This document shows, in pieces, positions 1-6,751 of a stretch of DNA of 59,133 bases (position 1 is its first letter; each line of letters begins with the position of its first letter). This DNA comes from a virus, in IMG/VR virus record IMGVR_UViG_3300037145_000020, positions 1 through 59,133 of that record. One strand, given 5' to 3'. Position numbers and translations under genes: made by a program. The notes beneath the pieces were generated by a model. That model had not been told where the DNA came from. It worked only from the letters and a program-made list of their open reading frames with translations, and did not search any database.

Positions 1-12
1 CTTTAACGATCA

Positions 13-43
13 GGGCCGCTCAGTTTCCCGAGCGGCCCTTTTC
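13..43 (+). terminator. Intrinsic terminator
   Basis: A perfect 8-bp stem (13-20 with 31-38, loop 21-30) is followed at once by TTTTC, the form of a rho-independent terminator read on the + strand. It would stop a transcript entering from left of the window; no gene of that transcript lies inside. The other strand has no T tract, so it does not look bidirectional. Confidence 0.8.
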
Positions 44-47
44 TTGC

Positions 48-89
48 GGCGCCCTTGAGGGGGTAGGGGGCTGGGGTGAGCCGGGCGCC
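48..89. repeat. G-rich inverted repeat, possible G-quadruplex
   Basis: Seven-base arms at 48-54 and 83-89 are exact inverse complements. The loop holds G runs at 59-63, 66-70 and 73-76, with a fourth at 83-85 in the right arm, which fits a G-quadruplex pattern. It lies between the terminator and the end of the first minus-strand gene. Function unknown. Confidence 0.4.
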
Positions 90-120
90 AACGTTGTGAC
101 CATGGCACTAACGCCTGCCC

Positions 121-405
121 TTAGCAATGGTCTGGGATGTTAGTGTTAGTGGATTCTGTGGATGGCTCTCGAATTATCCACACTCGATAGCGCCTACCAG
201 ACTCCGCAACCGACCTAATGCGCACGCCGAGTCTGGCTGTTCTGGCTTCCTCGTTGAAATGCTTGATATGCATTCTGATGGTGGATCCTGGGTAGTTTGG
301 ACCGCCGTCTGCCCTGCTCGCGTAGAGAAGCTCGACTAAGTCTGGCGTCGCGAGGCCCGTCGGGTGCTCGCATAGCGCGTCAAATATTTTCCAGCGTTCT
401 GTCAT
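121..405 (-). CDS. Small winged-helix-like DNA-binding protein
   Basis: This 94-residue protein is not matched to a named family. Residues 5-60 read as three helices: KIFDALCEHP, then PDLVELLYASR, then a probable recognition helix around STIRMHIKHFNEE. A short strand pair (GRRYRVWII) near residue 72 would form a wing. The ATG lies two bases past the 3' end of the tRNA-Thr gene and has no Shine-Dalgarno sequence, so the message may arise by tRNA 3' processing or be leaderless. A regulator role is inferred from fold and location only. Confidence 0.6.
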   Translation of the reverse strand: MTERWKIFDALCEHPTGLATPDLVELLYASRADGGPNYPGSTIRMHIKHFNEEARTARLGVRIRSVAESGRRYRVWIIREPSTESTNTNIPDHC

Positions 406-406
406 T

Positions 407-481
407 TGGTGCCGGTGCTCGGAGTTGAACCGAGTTCTATTGCTTACAAGACAATTGCATCACCGCTAATGCTTCTCCGGC
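407..481 (-). tRNA. tRNA-Thr (anticodon TGT)
   Basis: A 75-base cloverleaf folds on the minus strand. The acceptor is GCCGGAG with CACCGGC (one A-A mismatch), the D stem GCAT/ATGC with GG in the loop, and the anticodon stem ATTGT/GCAAT with loop CTTGTAA. The T arm is CTCGG-TTCAACT-CCGAG, and an A and an encoded CCA end the gene. The anticodon reads ACA. It stands two bases from a second tRNA-like copy and directly abuts the gene at 121-405, so they may be co-transcribed. Confidence 0.88.
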
Positions 482-483
482 TT

Positions 484-561
484 TGGTGCCTAGGGATGGA
501 CTCGAACCATCTCCCCCGCCTTACCTAAGGCGGTGCATCACCAATCAATGCTTCCACCGGC
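484..561 (-). tRNA. tRNA-like copy, 8-base anticodon loop (Thr GGT-derived?)
   Basis: This is a tandem paralogue of the neighbouring tRNA-Thr with the same D stem (GCAT/ATGC), a perfect T arm (GATGG-TTCGAGT-CCATC) and an encoded CCA. The anticodon stem CCGCC/GGCGG closes an 8-base loop, TTAGGTAA. This equals a tRNA-Thr(GGT) loop with one extra A after U33; read as a plain triplet AGG it would be Pro. The acceptor stem pairs poorly (GCCGGTG against CCTAGGC), and three bases instead of two join it to the D stem. It is either a degenerate copy or a quadruplet-reading tRNA. Confidence 0.5.
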
Positions 562-682
562 ATTTTGCGTGAGTCGACAGCCTTGAACGGGGGTGAGTCA
601 CTGGACCGAATGCAGGCCGCAGGCTGCCTTTCTGAACACCGAGCCTCACGCTACCCGATGCAGTGTTCCCGCATTCGGTAAC

Positions 683-719
683 GGAAAAGGGCCGCCTGGG
701 AGGTCCATCCAAGCGGCCC
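683..719 (-). terminator. Intrinsic terminator of the left minus operon
   Basis: A perfect 7-bp GC stem (689-695 with 713-719) is followed on the minus strand by TTTTCC. It lies about 70 bases past the stop of the last gene of the 788-3543 operon and separates that operon from the tRNA pair. The rest of 562-787 holds no convincing gene; a promoter for the tRNAs should lie between 565 and 680, but none stands out. Confidence 0.8.
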
Positions 720-787
720 AACTCTACGCAACGCCACGCGTCTGCTGCGTGGTGCGAGGTAGGGGGGATTCGTGGCGATCTCATGGC

Positions 788-967
788 TTATCGGCGCTCA
801 TTTACTTCAGCCAAGATACGCTGGATTTCTGCAACATAATCAATGCTATCTGGTGTGGCGGCACCGAGGTGCGTACCTCTTGGGGTGCCTTCAAGTTCAC
901 GGAGCTTATCGCGCATGTCGGCGCGCGCCATTTTCTGCATGAGTTTTCGACCGGCCCAATTGCTCAT
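788..967 (-). CDS. Small hypothetical protein, end of early operon
   Basis: This 59-residue, basic, mostly helical protein (starts MSNWAGRKLMQKMAR) matches no family I know. Its ATG overlaps the stop of the next upstream gene by four bases (ATGA at 964-967), which supports both the start and the reading frame. It is the last gene before the terminator at 683-719. Confidence 0.65.
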   Translation of the reverse strand: MSNWAGRKLMQKMARADMRDKLRELEGTPRGTHLGAATPDSIDYVAEIQRILAEVNERR

Positions 968-1140
968 CCGATCTCGATCTCCTCCGTTCGGAACAGGGCG
1001 GGCAGGCGGTCGGCGATTTGCTTCGCTTCCACAATTGCCTCTTTCATCATCCGATATCCGTTGTAGTCGGATGATCGGCGTCGCTTATTGCCGTAAAGAA
1101 CTTCGGCGATGCGCTCCTCGAAATCGGCTCGGTCGATCAT
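964..1140 (-). CDS. Small hypothetical protein
   Basis: This 58-residue protein starts MIDRADFEERIAEVLYGNKR. It is highly charged and probably all helical. It is joined by ATGA overlaps to the genes on both sides (1137-1140 and 964-967), the pattern expected of a translationally coupled operon. No family was recognised. Confidence 0.65.
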   Translation of the reverse strand: MIDRADFEERIAEVLYGNKRRRSSDYNGYRMMKEAIVEAKQIADRLPALFRTEEIEIG

Positions 1141-1796
1141 CGGTGGCTCGGAGCGAAATCAGATTCTAAGGCGCATGACAGTCTGACGCGCGCCAGTGGT
1201 CTAACCATCGAGATAAGCGCATCACGAAATTCGATCGGTGTCGCGTTCCTGACTTTGGTTTTGTCTTTGCCGCCGATCATTGCCATCATGCCTATGCGGC
1301 GCGCCTTTGCATATCCGTGTTTTTCGAGCGCTACCGGATGTAGTCGTTGTGGCCCGCGCCCCCAGCGAAGCGGCGGCGGATTGAAGCCGGAGGCGTAAAG
1401 CCAAGTCGGCTTGCGACTCAGGTGGCCGTACCAGCCCTGCTCGACATAACAGGTCCAGCCATCATCGCATCGAATCCAGCCGCCGCCACGAGGAGGTTTT
1501 GGCAGGCCAAATGCCCCCCATGCGCGGCTGTCGGCCGGATGTTCCAAGATGCCACCAAAAACCATGACAGAGCGAAGCGCGGCCTCAAAACATCCGCCGT
1601 CGTCACCGAGTTCGAATTGATGAGGTTTTCGTGTCGATCCATGCCAGAACCGTCCCCATCGCTCACAAGGCGGATGAGCGATAACCGGCCACGGACCGTC
1701 ATATCGCCGAGCGTCGCGGCTTTCGTCCCACGGTTCAATGCCCGGCAGGCCGTAATAGCAGCCGCCTTTCTCGACGAAGAGGGCTGCTATTCTCAT
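1137..1796 (-). CDS. Phage protein resembling cytosine-C5 methylases (PPC motif)
   Basis: This 219-residue protein belongs to a type common in phages of alphaproteobacteria. Near residues 37-47 it has VIAHPPCERWG, where PPC resembles catalytic motif IV of C5-cytosine methyltransferases. Near residue 83, GGILEHPADS resembles their ENV motif. The N-terminus (VEKGGCYYGLPG) does not show the classic SAM-binding FxGxG loop, so activity is uncertain. It overlaps both neighbours by four bases. A DNA-modification or decoy role is inferred, not shown. Confidence 0.7.
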   Translation of the reverse strand: MRIAALFVEKGGCYYGLPGIEPWDESRDARRYDGPWPVIAHPPCERWGRFWHGSTRKPHQFELGDDGGCFEAALRSVMVFGGILEHPADSRAWGAFGLPKPPRGGGWIRCDDGWTCYVEQGWYGHLSRKPTWLYASGFNPPPLRWGRGPQRLHPVALEKHGYAKARRIGMMAMIGGKDKTKVRNATPIEFRDALISMVRPLARVRLSCALESDFAPSHR

Positions 1797-2419
1797 CCCG
1801 CCGCCGCCTTGACCAAGTCGAGTTCCTCGCTCGTGTCGATCTTGTAATTCTTCGTGATCTTGATCGCCATCTCTCTGGCGGCGATGGCTTCCTCCAACGT
1901 TTGAATCTGCGCTTCGATGCCTCGGAGGCGCTTCTCGAACATGCGTTCGATCGGCTTGGCTTGGTCTTTCCCGCTGATCCTCTTCGATAAATCCTCAATG
2001 TAAATCTTGACGGCTTTCCCGCGCTCGATTCCGACCGTGGTATCACGTATTTCGGCCTGCAGTTTGATCCGGAGTTCGCCCAGGAGATCGCGGCGCCGCG
2101 GGTCAACGATGTATTGCTGGCCCTGATTGTTCACGTAGGCATCGATCTGTGCGGCGAGGAACGCTTCGATGATCTGCAGCGCATTGGTGCGGACGTTGTC
2201 GGGCTTTTCGTCGGCGAATCCGGTTTCGTCATATTGCCTGCGCTTTGCCGAGTCCGTCAGGATGGCGACGGCGCGGCTCGCCCGCATCATCTTCTCCGCA
2301 CTGCCGTTCTGCTTGTCGGGATGCACTTGCTTGGCTCGCTTCTTGTAGGCCGACTTGATTTCGTCCGTGGTCGCGCCTCTTGGCACGTCGAGTTCGGCGT
2401 AGGGGTCGAGGTCATCCAT
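1793..2419 (-). CDS. J-domain (DnaJ-like) protein
   Basis: Residues 4-68 form a J domain with helix II (DEIKSAYKKRAKQV), the invariant HPD at 33-35 and helix III ending RRQYDETG. J domains stimulate the ATPase of Hsp70/DnaK. The remaining 140 residues lack the G/F and zinc regions of true DnaJ and look helical, with a probable coiled coil around 150-195. It is therefore a class III J protein that may recruit host DnaK to a phage target. It sits between unrelated accessory genes, so the target is unknown. Confidence 0.88.
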   Translation of the reverse strand: MDDLDPYAELDVPRGATTDEIKSAYKKRAKQVHPDKQNGSAEKMMRASRAVAILTDSAKRRQYDETGFADEKPDNVRTNALQIIEAFLAAQIDAYVNNQGQQYIVDPRRRDLLGELRIKLQAEIRDTTVGIERGKAVKIYIEDLSKRISGKDQAKPIERMFEKRLRGIEAQIQTLEEAIAAREMAIKITKNYKIDTSEELDLVKAAAG

Positions 2420-2427
2420 TGAGGTGC

Positions 2428-2793
2428 CTAAAGTGCCGGGACGTGATGATCCTCTCGCTCGGATTGCCGGTCCAAGCGCTCAATCTCGGCAATGAGAAGC
2501 GCAGCAGCGACAATCAAATCTCGGCGGGGATTTTTCGGCTTCCAGTGTCGGGTGTCCCACGGCCATTCGTTGTTGGCGCCGGCCGCACGATAGAAGCCAA
2601 TTTGCGTCTCGGTATTTGCGTAGGCTTCGCCTGTGGCGGCCTGAAGCGCGTAGCATGCGCCAGCGCGCGCAAGTTCTCCACCATCGTGCTTGTCGTCGTG
2701 TTCTTCCGTCCAGCCCTCCGTGTCGACTTGGCGTCGGCGCTCGGCAATAATCTCGGCTGTCACATTCGCCGTCTTTTCGTTATTCCACGGCAT
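2428..2793 (-). CDS. Conserved phage protein (ERRRQ ... RRDLIVAAALLIAEIERLDR type)
   Basis: This 121-residue protein is of a kind widespread in phages. It has an N-terminal IIAERRRQ helix, an acidic EEHDD turn, a WPWD patch and a C-terminal helix ending AEIERLDR. An all-alpha nucleotide-handling fold is possible but unproven. The ATG at 2793 is chosen because AGGAGG lies six bases upstream; the frame is open further up but overlaps the previous gene. Probable cytoplasmic early protein. Confidence 0.75.
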   Translation of the reverse strand: MPWNNEKTANVTAEIIAERRRQVDTEGWTEEHDDKHDGGELARAGACYALQAATGEAYANTETQIGFYRAAGANNEWPWDTRHWKPKNPRRDLIVAAALLIAEIERLDRQSEREDHHVPAL

Positions 2794-3337
2794 TTGGTTC
2801 CTCCTGTGGTTTTCTCGCTGTCCTGGCTGCACGCATCGCCGTGGGCACGTCCATGGGCTTGCTCGGAATCTCCGTCCACTGGCCGTTTTCAGCCATCGGC
2901 GGTGCCACCAGCACGATGCTCTCGGTCGAATTGTAGCGGATCACCGCGACCGCACCATGCTCGGTGGCGATCTTGAGCAGGAATTCCCGGAGCGCCGGGT
3001 CACGATGGGCATGGGGATAGGCTGGGTCGACCCACACCTGGACGGCCTGCACCTTTTGCCCGTTTACCGGGTCGTCTCCGAGGACAATGAAATCCGGCAT
3101 GATGTCGACCACGTAATGGGATCGATCGGGCCGAGAGAGCTTCGCTGTATCCGGGTCGCCGAGCCACGCGCAATTCCAAACGCGGCAGCTGTTCGGGTAG
3201 AAGAACCGCTTTTCGTGAATCTTACACCCGACGCCGTACTTCTGGTGCTGGCAACGCTCGCCCGTTTTCTTCCCGATTTCCTTCACCGGGAGCAAGGAGC
3301 AGCAGGCCTGACAGGCTCCGCATTCGCGCTTCATCAT
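2780..3337 (-). CDS. YkgJ-like CxxCxxCC metal-binding protein
   Basis: This 185-residue protein opens with ECGACQACC (Cys 6, 9, 12, 13), the signature of the UPF0153/YkgJ family of putative zinc- or iron-chelating proteins. Further Cys and His at about 29, 31, 38, 41, 51 and 56 complete a Cys-rich N-terminal half, followed by an alpha/beta region. The start at 3337 overlaps the upstream stop (ATGA); the longer open frame upstream is the shadow of that gene. Its role in infection is unknown. Confidence 0.8.
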   Translation of the reverse strand: MMKRECGACQACCSLLPVKEIGKKTGERCQHQKYGVGCKIHEKRFFYPNSCRVWNCAWLGDPDTAKLSRPDRSHYVVDIMPDFIVLGDDPVNGQKVQAVQVWVDPAYPHAHRDPALREFLLKIATEHGAVAVIRYNSTESIVLVAPPMAENGQWTEIPSKPMDVPTAMRAARTARKPQEEPNAVE

Positions 3338-3543
3338 CCGCCCTGTGCGATGGCCACGACAATGTTTTCGAGGGCGGTGCATAACTGGTCGCGCGTCCAT
3401 TCTGCGTCGGCTTTGGTTTCGCAGGCAAACGACGTGACGCAGAAGCTTTGCGACCCGACCTTGAGAAATACATTGTGCGCGTCGGGCTCGCCTTCCACGA
3501 CGCACGGTTTGATTTCGGTGAACTGTTCCATTCGGTGTGTCAT
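3334..3543 (-). CDS. Small hypothetical protein, first gene of left minus operon
   Basis: This 69-residue protein begins MTHRMEQFTEIKPCVVEGE and looks like a small alpha/beta fold of the kind N-strands then a long helix (DAEWTRDQLCTALENIVVAI). No family was recognised. It is the promoter-proximal gene of the leftward operon and is coupled to the YkgJ-like gene by an ATGA overlap. Confidence 0.65.
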   Translation of the reverse strand: MTHRMEQFTEIKPCVVEGEPDAHNVFLKVGSQSFCVTSFACETKADAEWTRDQLCTALENIVVAIAQGG

Positions 3544-3639
3544 GTGGGTCCTTATGGAGATTATTTTCCCTGCGCGCTAGACTTGATTTGTTAACGTTAG
3601 TTGGATTACGGGGAAAAGTGCTGCTGCAGAGGTGTTGTC
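3544..3639. promoter_or_regulatory. Divergent early promoter region with candidate operator
   Basis: This 96-base gap separates leftward genes (starting 3543) from rightward genes (starting 3640). It contains GTTAACGTTAG at 3590-3600, a near repeat of GTTAGCGTTAG in the other divergent promoter region (12825-12835). Sigma-70-like boxes cannot be fixed with confidence. A role as early promoter pair with a shared repressor site is inferred from layout and the repeat. Confidence 0.55.
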
Positions 3640-3939
3640 ATGATGTCAGTGCGTACGCGTGATCTGCTAATTGCCCATATGGACGGCCCCGTCGAAATCC
3701 CCTTCGGCCGAGAGCATAGCATGATGCGGGCCATCGTCTCCCGCGCCATCGTCAAAGGGTGGATTGAGCCTGTTCGGTATCGGCCCAAATTCACGCAATT
3801 GACCGAGGCCGGTCGCAACGAATTGGCAAAGGTGCTCGCCAATTGGGCCGAGGCAATCCAAGCCGCTCAATCGCTGGCCGAGGTTCGCGCCGAGCGGGCC
3901 GAACCGGCTTCGGCGGGTCCAACCGGCATTAATTGTTAG
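3640..3939 (+). CDS. Small winged-helix-like protein
   Basis: This 99-residue protein begins MMSVRTRDLLIAHMDGPVEI. Segments RAIVSRAIVKGWIEPVRY and KFTQLTEAGRNELAKVLANW match the helix-strand-helix order of small winged-helix proteins of the phage 'LTEAGR' type. AGAGG lies seven bases before the ATG at 3640; the frame extends to a TTG at 3601 without a ribosome site. It is the first gene of the rightward early operon, so a regulatory role is plausible. Confidence 0.65.
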   Translation: MMSVRTRDLLIAHMDGPVEIPFGREHSMMRAIVSRAIVKGWIEPVRYRPKFTQLTEAGRNELAKVLANWAEAIQAAQSLAEVRAERAEPASAGPTGINC

Positions 3940-4000
3940 TCTCGCGACTGGCCATCAGATTTCATTTGCAAGTTCGACAGAACCACGCTTTTGTCTGTGG

Positions 4001-4033
4001 GCGCCGGGACGGTTACTTCCCGCCGATAGGAGC
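4001..4033 (+). promoter_or_regulatory. Repeated leader hairpin before ribosome site
   Basis: GCGCCGGGACG at 4001-4011 recurs exactly at 6407-6417. In both places CGGGA pairs with a downstream TCCCG (here 4005-4009 with 4018-4022), and both are followed by GCCGA(A/T)AGGAG and a start codon within about 20 bases. It may control ribosome access to the next gene. See the second copy at 6407. Confidence 0.5.
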
Positions 4034-4038
4034 TTCAA

Positions 4039-4437
4039 ATGACCCAACCTCGTTTCAGTGTTGTGACCGCCGAGCTTCCTCGCACAATGCGGGACCTCGG
4101 ATTCGTTGCCTATGTGCGCGACGCCAGGCATCCAGACGGCGGGGCGCTTTCCATGTCTTGGCATCAGAGCGTCCCAGATGCCGAGCGCGTTGCTTACGCG
4201 ATGAACCTCTATCCCAACATGCGGGTTGAGGCGGGAATGTACATGGCTTACACCAGCGCGAAAAAGGCTCACTTGCTGGAAATAGACCAGCACAATAGCT
4301 GCCTGCAAATCACACTGAGCCGCAATAGCGACGGCGAGACAATCGTGGGTGAATTCGACCTGCGAGACGCTGAGGAAATCGCCGCCGATGTCGCGGCGAT
4401 CTGCCGAGACATTCGTCATCGATGGGGCGAGAAATGA
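4039..4437 (+). CDS. Hypothetical phage protein
   Basis: This 132-residue protein has no recognised family. The start is fixed by TAGGAG seven bases upstream, behind a repeated leader hairpin. It appears to be a mixed alpha/beta cytoplasmic protein with a final helix (DAEEIAADVAAICRDIRH). The stop overlaps the next ATG (ATGA at 4434-4437). Confidence 0.7.
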   Translation: MTQPRFSVVTAELPRTMRDLGFVAYVRDARHPDGGALSMSWHQSVPDAERVAYAMNLYPNMRVEAGMYMAYTSAKKAHLLEIDQHNSCLQITLSRNSDGETIVGEFDLRDAEEIAADVAAICRDIRHRWGEK

Positions 4438-4604
4438 TCGTCATCGGCTCAACCAAATCCATCCTCGCCGGCATGTTCCGCCAGAACGATGCCCATGTGG
4501 TCGCCTTCTGGCGCTGGCGCTTCCTTTACCAGCATGGGATTTGCGACCGCTCTGGTGTGATCCTTGTGGGTCGCCGGGCCGGACAGAGAGTGAGGACGCC
4601 ATGA
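4434..4604 (+). CDS. Small hypothetical protein
   Basis: This 56-residue basic protein begins MIVIGSTKSILAGMF. The start at 4434 is preferred over an in-frame ATG at 4422 because it makes a four-base overlap with the upstream stop; it also overlaps the next start by four bases (4601-4604). No family was recognised. Confidence 0.6.
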   Translation: MIVIGSTKSILAGMFRQNDAHVVAFWRWRFLYQHGICDRSGVILVGRRAGQRVRTP

Positions 4605-4771
4605 ACCTCACCGAGATCGTCCGCACCCGCTTCGAGATCGTGGACCCGGAGTTCTTCTCCATCCCTCTCAAAAAACTGGCCATTGAGAGCAATCCAAATA
4701 CCAATCGCGTTTACTTCCTCAGAGGCGACCGCATCGTTGCTGTGGGGCTCATGAAGGACAAGGACCGATGA
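4601..4771 (+). CDS. Small hypothetical protein
   Basis: This 56-residue protein begins MNLTEIVRTRFEIVDPEFFS and ends in a strand-rich segment (RVYFLRGDRIVAVGLM). It is bounded by ATGA overlaps on both sides, which fixes start and stop within the coupled operon. No family was recognised. Confidence 0.62.
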   Translation: MNLTEIVRTRFEIVDPEFFSIPLKKLAIESNPNTNRVYFLRGDRIVAVGLMKDKDR

Positions 4772-5598
4772 GCAAACCGACTTCATTGGTTGACCTATAC
4801 GAGGAAGAACCGACTCCTGCGGAACCGAGCATCCTCGATTTATGGGCACATGATGGGCCATCTCCGCCTGCACCTCCGCCCCCCTCTAGAAAAGAGCGCG
4901 CTCTCGCGTTCTACCGCGAAGGATACAAGCCGGCCGATATCGCGGCTCTTGTGGGGTGCTCAGAGGCAACAGTGCGGAGTTGGGCAATAACTGCTGGAAT
5001 CTGGAAGCCTTGGCGGTCGGCGCGTAACCCGGCCAATAAGCCTCCTGAAATTCTAATGCGGGATTCTGAGATAGTGCGTCGCTACTTGGCTGGCGAGAAT
5101 TCCCAAGCCCTTGCGGATGCCTTCAGCGTCTCGCGTGAGCGCATCTGTCAAATCCTCCGCCGGGACAACATCATTGAGCACCGCAATCAACGGAAGGCGG
5201 AGGCACGCGCGGCGCTCATAGCTGAAGCCGACGCAATCAAAGCCGAGGCCCGGCAGGAGACGGAGGCAAAGGCCGCTCGGGTTGTTGAGGCAGTGCGCTC
5301 CGGGATGAGTCTTGCGCGCGCCGGGCGTCTTGTCGGTTGGACGCCGGGTCTCGTGGCGCACGCTTGTGCGAAGGCGGGCGTCGCTATGCGGTTGCATGGA
5401 CGCTGGAAACGAGATGACTATCCTGCGCGTTTTGCCCGTATCCGCGAATTGCGCGCCGCTGGGGCGGCATTGTATGCCATTTGCCACACGCTAAAAGCAG
5501 AAGGAAATAGCTGCAGTCTCACTTGGATTTACAATCACTGGCAGGAAATCTGGCCCGGAACACTTCCGCCTCGCGACAAAAATGGAGCAAAGTGGTGA
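4768..5598 (+). CDS. Multi-helix-turn-helix DNA-binding protein
   Basis: This 276-residue protein has a Pro-rich acidic N-terminus and then at least three helix-turn-helix units. One is near residues 48-75 (KPADIAALVGCSEATVRSWA). A sigma-region-4-like one is near 100-132 (ALADAFSVSRERICQILRR). One is near 168-195 (MSLARAGRLVGWTPGLVAHA). A fourth, resolvase-like segment (RIRELRAAGAALYAICHTL) lies at about 228-250. An Ala/Glu-rich helix links units two and three. It may be a regulator or a genome-binding protein; it is less likely to be a terminase small subunit, given its early-operon position. Confidence 0.75.
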   Translation: MSKPTSLVDLYEEEPTPAEPSILDLWAHDGPSPPAPPPPSRKERALAFYREGYKPADIAALVGCSEATVRSWAITAGIWKPWRSARNPANKPPEILMRDSEIVRRYLAGENSQALADAFSVSRERICQILRRDNIIEHRNQRKAEARAALIAEADAIKAEARQETEAKAARVVEAVRSGMSLARAGRLVGWTPGLVAHACAKAGVAMRLHGRWKRDDYPARFARIRELRAAGAALYAICHTLKAEGNSCSLTWIYNHWQEIWPGTLPPRDKNGAKW

Positions 5599-6068
5599 AC
5601 GCCGCCGGCCCCCGCGAGAAGGCGCTCCGCGACATGCGCGAGACCGCTCCGAAACCAAAACCGCGCGCCCGCGCGGCTCAACCGGCCGCCAAGGCGGTCA
5701 CGAAGGAGAGTGTTATGTCTGCTGCTGTCGAAACCGTTGACGTCGCGACGTCAAAGCCGCCGAAGCCCAAGAAGACCGCCAAGCCCAAACTGCCGAAGGT
5801 CGAGAAGGTGCTGGCGAAGAAGGCCCCCAAAAAGGCCAGTGCCAAGAAACCGGCCGCTGATGCGCCCGTTGCGGAATCGAAGGTTAGGCGCGGTTCGAAG
5901 CTCGCGCTCGTCATTTGGCTTCTGACGCGCGGCGAGGGCTGCACCATGGCCGATATAACCTCGGCCACTGGCTGGAAGACCATGAGTTTTCCACAACAGG
6001 CTAAGGCCGCTGGCCTCACTCTCCGCAAGGAGAAGGATGGCTCTGTCTCCCGGTACTTCGCATCGTAA
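5595..6068 (+). CDS. Lysine-rich DUF3489 protein
   Basis: The C-terminal 60 residues match DUF3489, a winged-helix-like domain common in alphaproteobacteria and their phages (KLALVIWLLTRGEGC, then TMADITSATGW). Before it lies a long Lys/Pro/Ala-rich tail like histone H1, which suggests non-specific DNA binding. GTG at 5595 is chosen for its GTGA overlap with the previous stop and a GGAG seven bases upstream. ATG at 5715 has an equally good AAGGAG and would remove 40 residues of the tail. Confidence 0.8.
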   Translation: MNAAGPREKALRDMRETAPKPKPRARAAQPAAKAVTKESVMSAAVETVDVATSKPPKPKKTAKPKLPKVEKVLAKKAPKKASAKKPAADAPVAESKVRRGSKLALVIWLLTRGEGCTMADITSATGWKTMSFPQQAKAAGLTLRKEKDGSVSRYFAS

Positions 6069-6163
6069 TCGGTCGTGGGCAACCGCAGAGGCGCCTTAAC
6101 CGGGTCCATGGGCTTCATAAGCGCTGCAGTGGGTGAAAGCCCCGCACAATTCGGAGGAAAGCT

Positions 6164-6349
6164 GTGGGTCATAGAGACGCTTACGTGAATGGACTCCGGG
6201 CTGCCGAGGCTGAAGGTTTCGCGCAAGGTAAAGCGGGGCTTTCGCAGGATGCGTGCCGATTCAATCGCCACGAGCATCGGTGCGCTTGGTATGACGGATG
6301 GATGCGTGGCCGAAAGTCGGCGGGTCCAAAGGACTCGGATCAAGATTAA
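6164..6349 (+). CDS. Rmf/CrpP-like small protein
   Basis: This 61-residue protein has a helix with AAEAEGFAQGKAG followed by CRFNRHEHRCAWYDGWMRGR. The arrangement resembles the Rmf/CrpP family (ribosome modulation factor-like), in which the second helix carries W..GW..G. The GTG start has GGAGGA seven bases upstream. Family members can bind ribosomes or modify antibiotics, but neither can be claimed here. Confidence 0.65.
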   Translation: MGHRDAYVNGLRAAEAEGFAQGKAGLSQDACRFNRHEHRCAWYDGWMRGRKSAGPKDSDQD

Positions 6350-6406
6350 TATTATCGGCCAAAAACACGACTTGCATCACCACAGAAAGAGAGCGTTACT
6401 GGCTGC

Positions 6407-6440
6407 GCGCCGGGACGCTCCCGCCTCCCGCCGAAAGGAG
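6407..6440 (+). promoter_or_regulatory. Repeated leader hairpin before ribosome site, second copy
   Basis: This repeats GCGCCGGGACG (6407-6417) and the downstream GCCGAAAGGAG arrangement seen at 4001-4033. CGGGA at 6411-6415 can pair with either of two TCCCG copies that follow. It lies directly before the ATG at 6447. Confidence 0.5.
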
Positions 6441-6446
6441 ACGAAA

Positions 6447-6692
6447 ATGGCCGATCCAATCGCCGCCCTCGCCGACAAACTGATGCGCGCCGTCGTCAAT
6501 TCTGGCGCCATCCGCTCCGCCGATCAGGATGCCGATCTCGCGGTCCGCGTCATGCGGGAAGAACTGAAATCCTTCATCGCTGGCGACAAATACGCCGAGG
6601 AGCGGGCGCTCGTTTCGACTAATAGCGCTCTCGCGTTCGGTTCTCTCACCGCGGAATGTATCCGTCGGATCGCGGTGGAGCGGGGGGTATAA
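6447..6692 (+). CDS. Small hypothetical protein
   Basis: This 81-residue helical protein begins MADPIAALADKLMRAVVNSG. AAGGAG lies seven bases upstream of the ATG. It is the last gene of the rightward early operon; the next gene is on the other strand and converges across a 59-base gap in which no terminator is evident. No family was recognised. Confidence 0.68.
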   Translation: MADPIAALADKLMRAVVNSGAIRSADQDADLAVRVMREELKSFIAGDKYAEERALVSTNSALAFGSLTAECIRRIAVERGV

Positions 6693-6751
6693 CTGGCTGG
6701 CATCCGCACAGCCACGTCACATGCACTGCATATTGGCCGTGGTGCGTCCCA

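Noticed and set aside
545-784. 79-codon frame on the minus strand
   Set aside because: It spans an intrinsic terminator and the composition is Arg/Ser/Pro-rich as in a shadow frame.
593-1066. Long open frame on the + strand in the left part
   Set aside because: It runs antisense to the terminator and two small genes that are supported by ATGA overlaps; its translation has no domain-like pattern.
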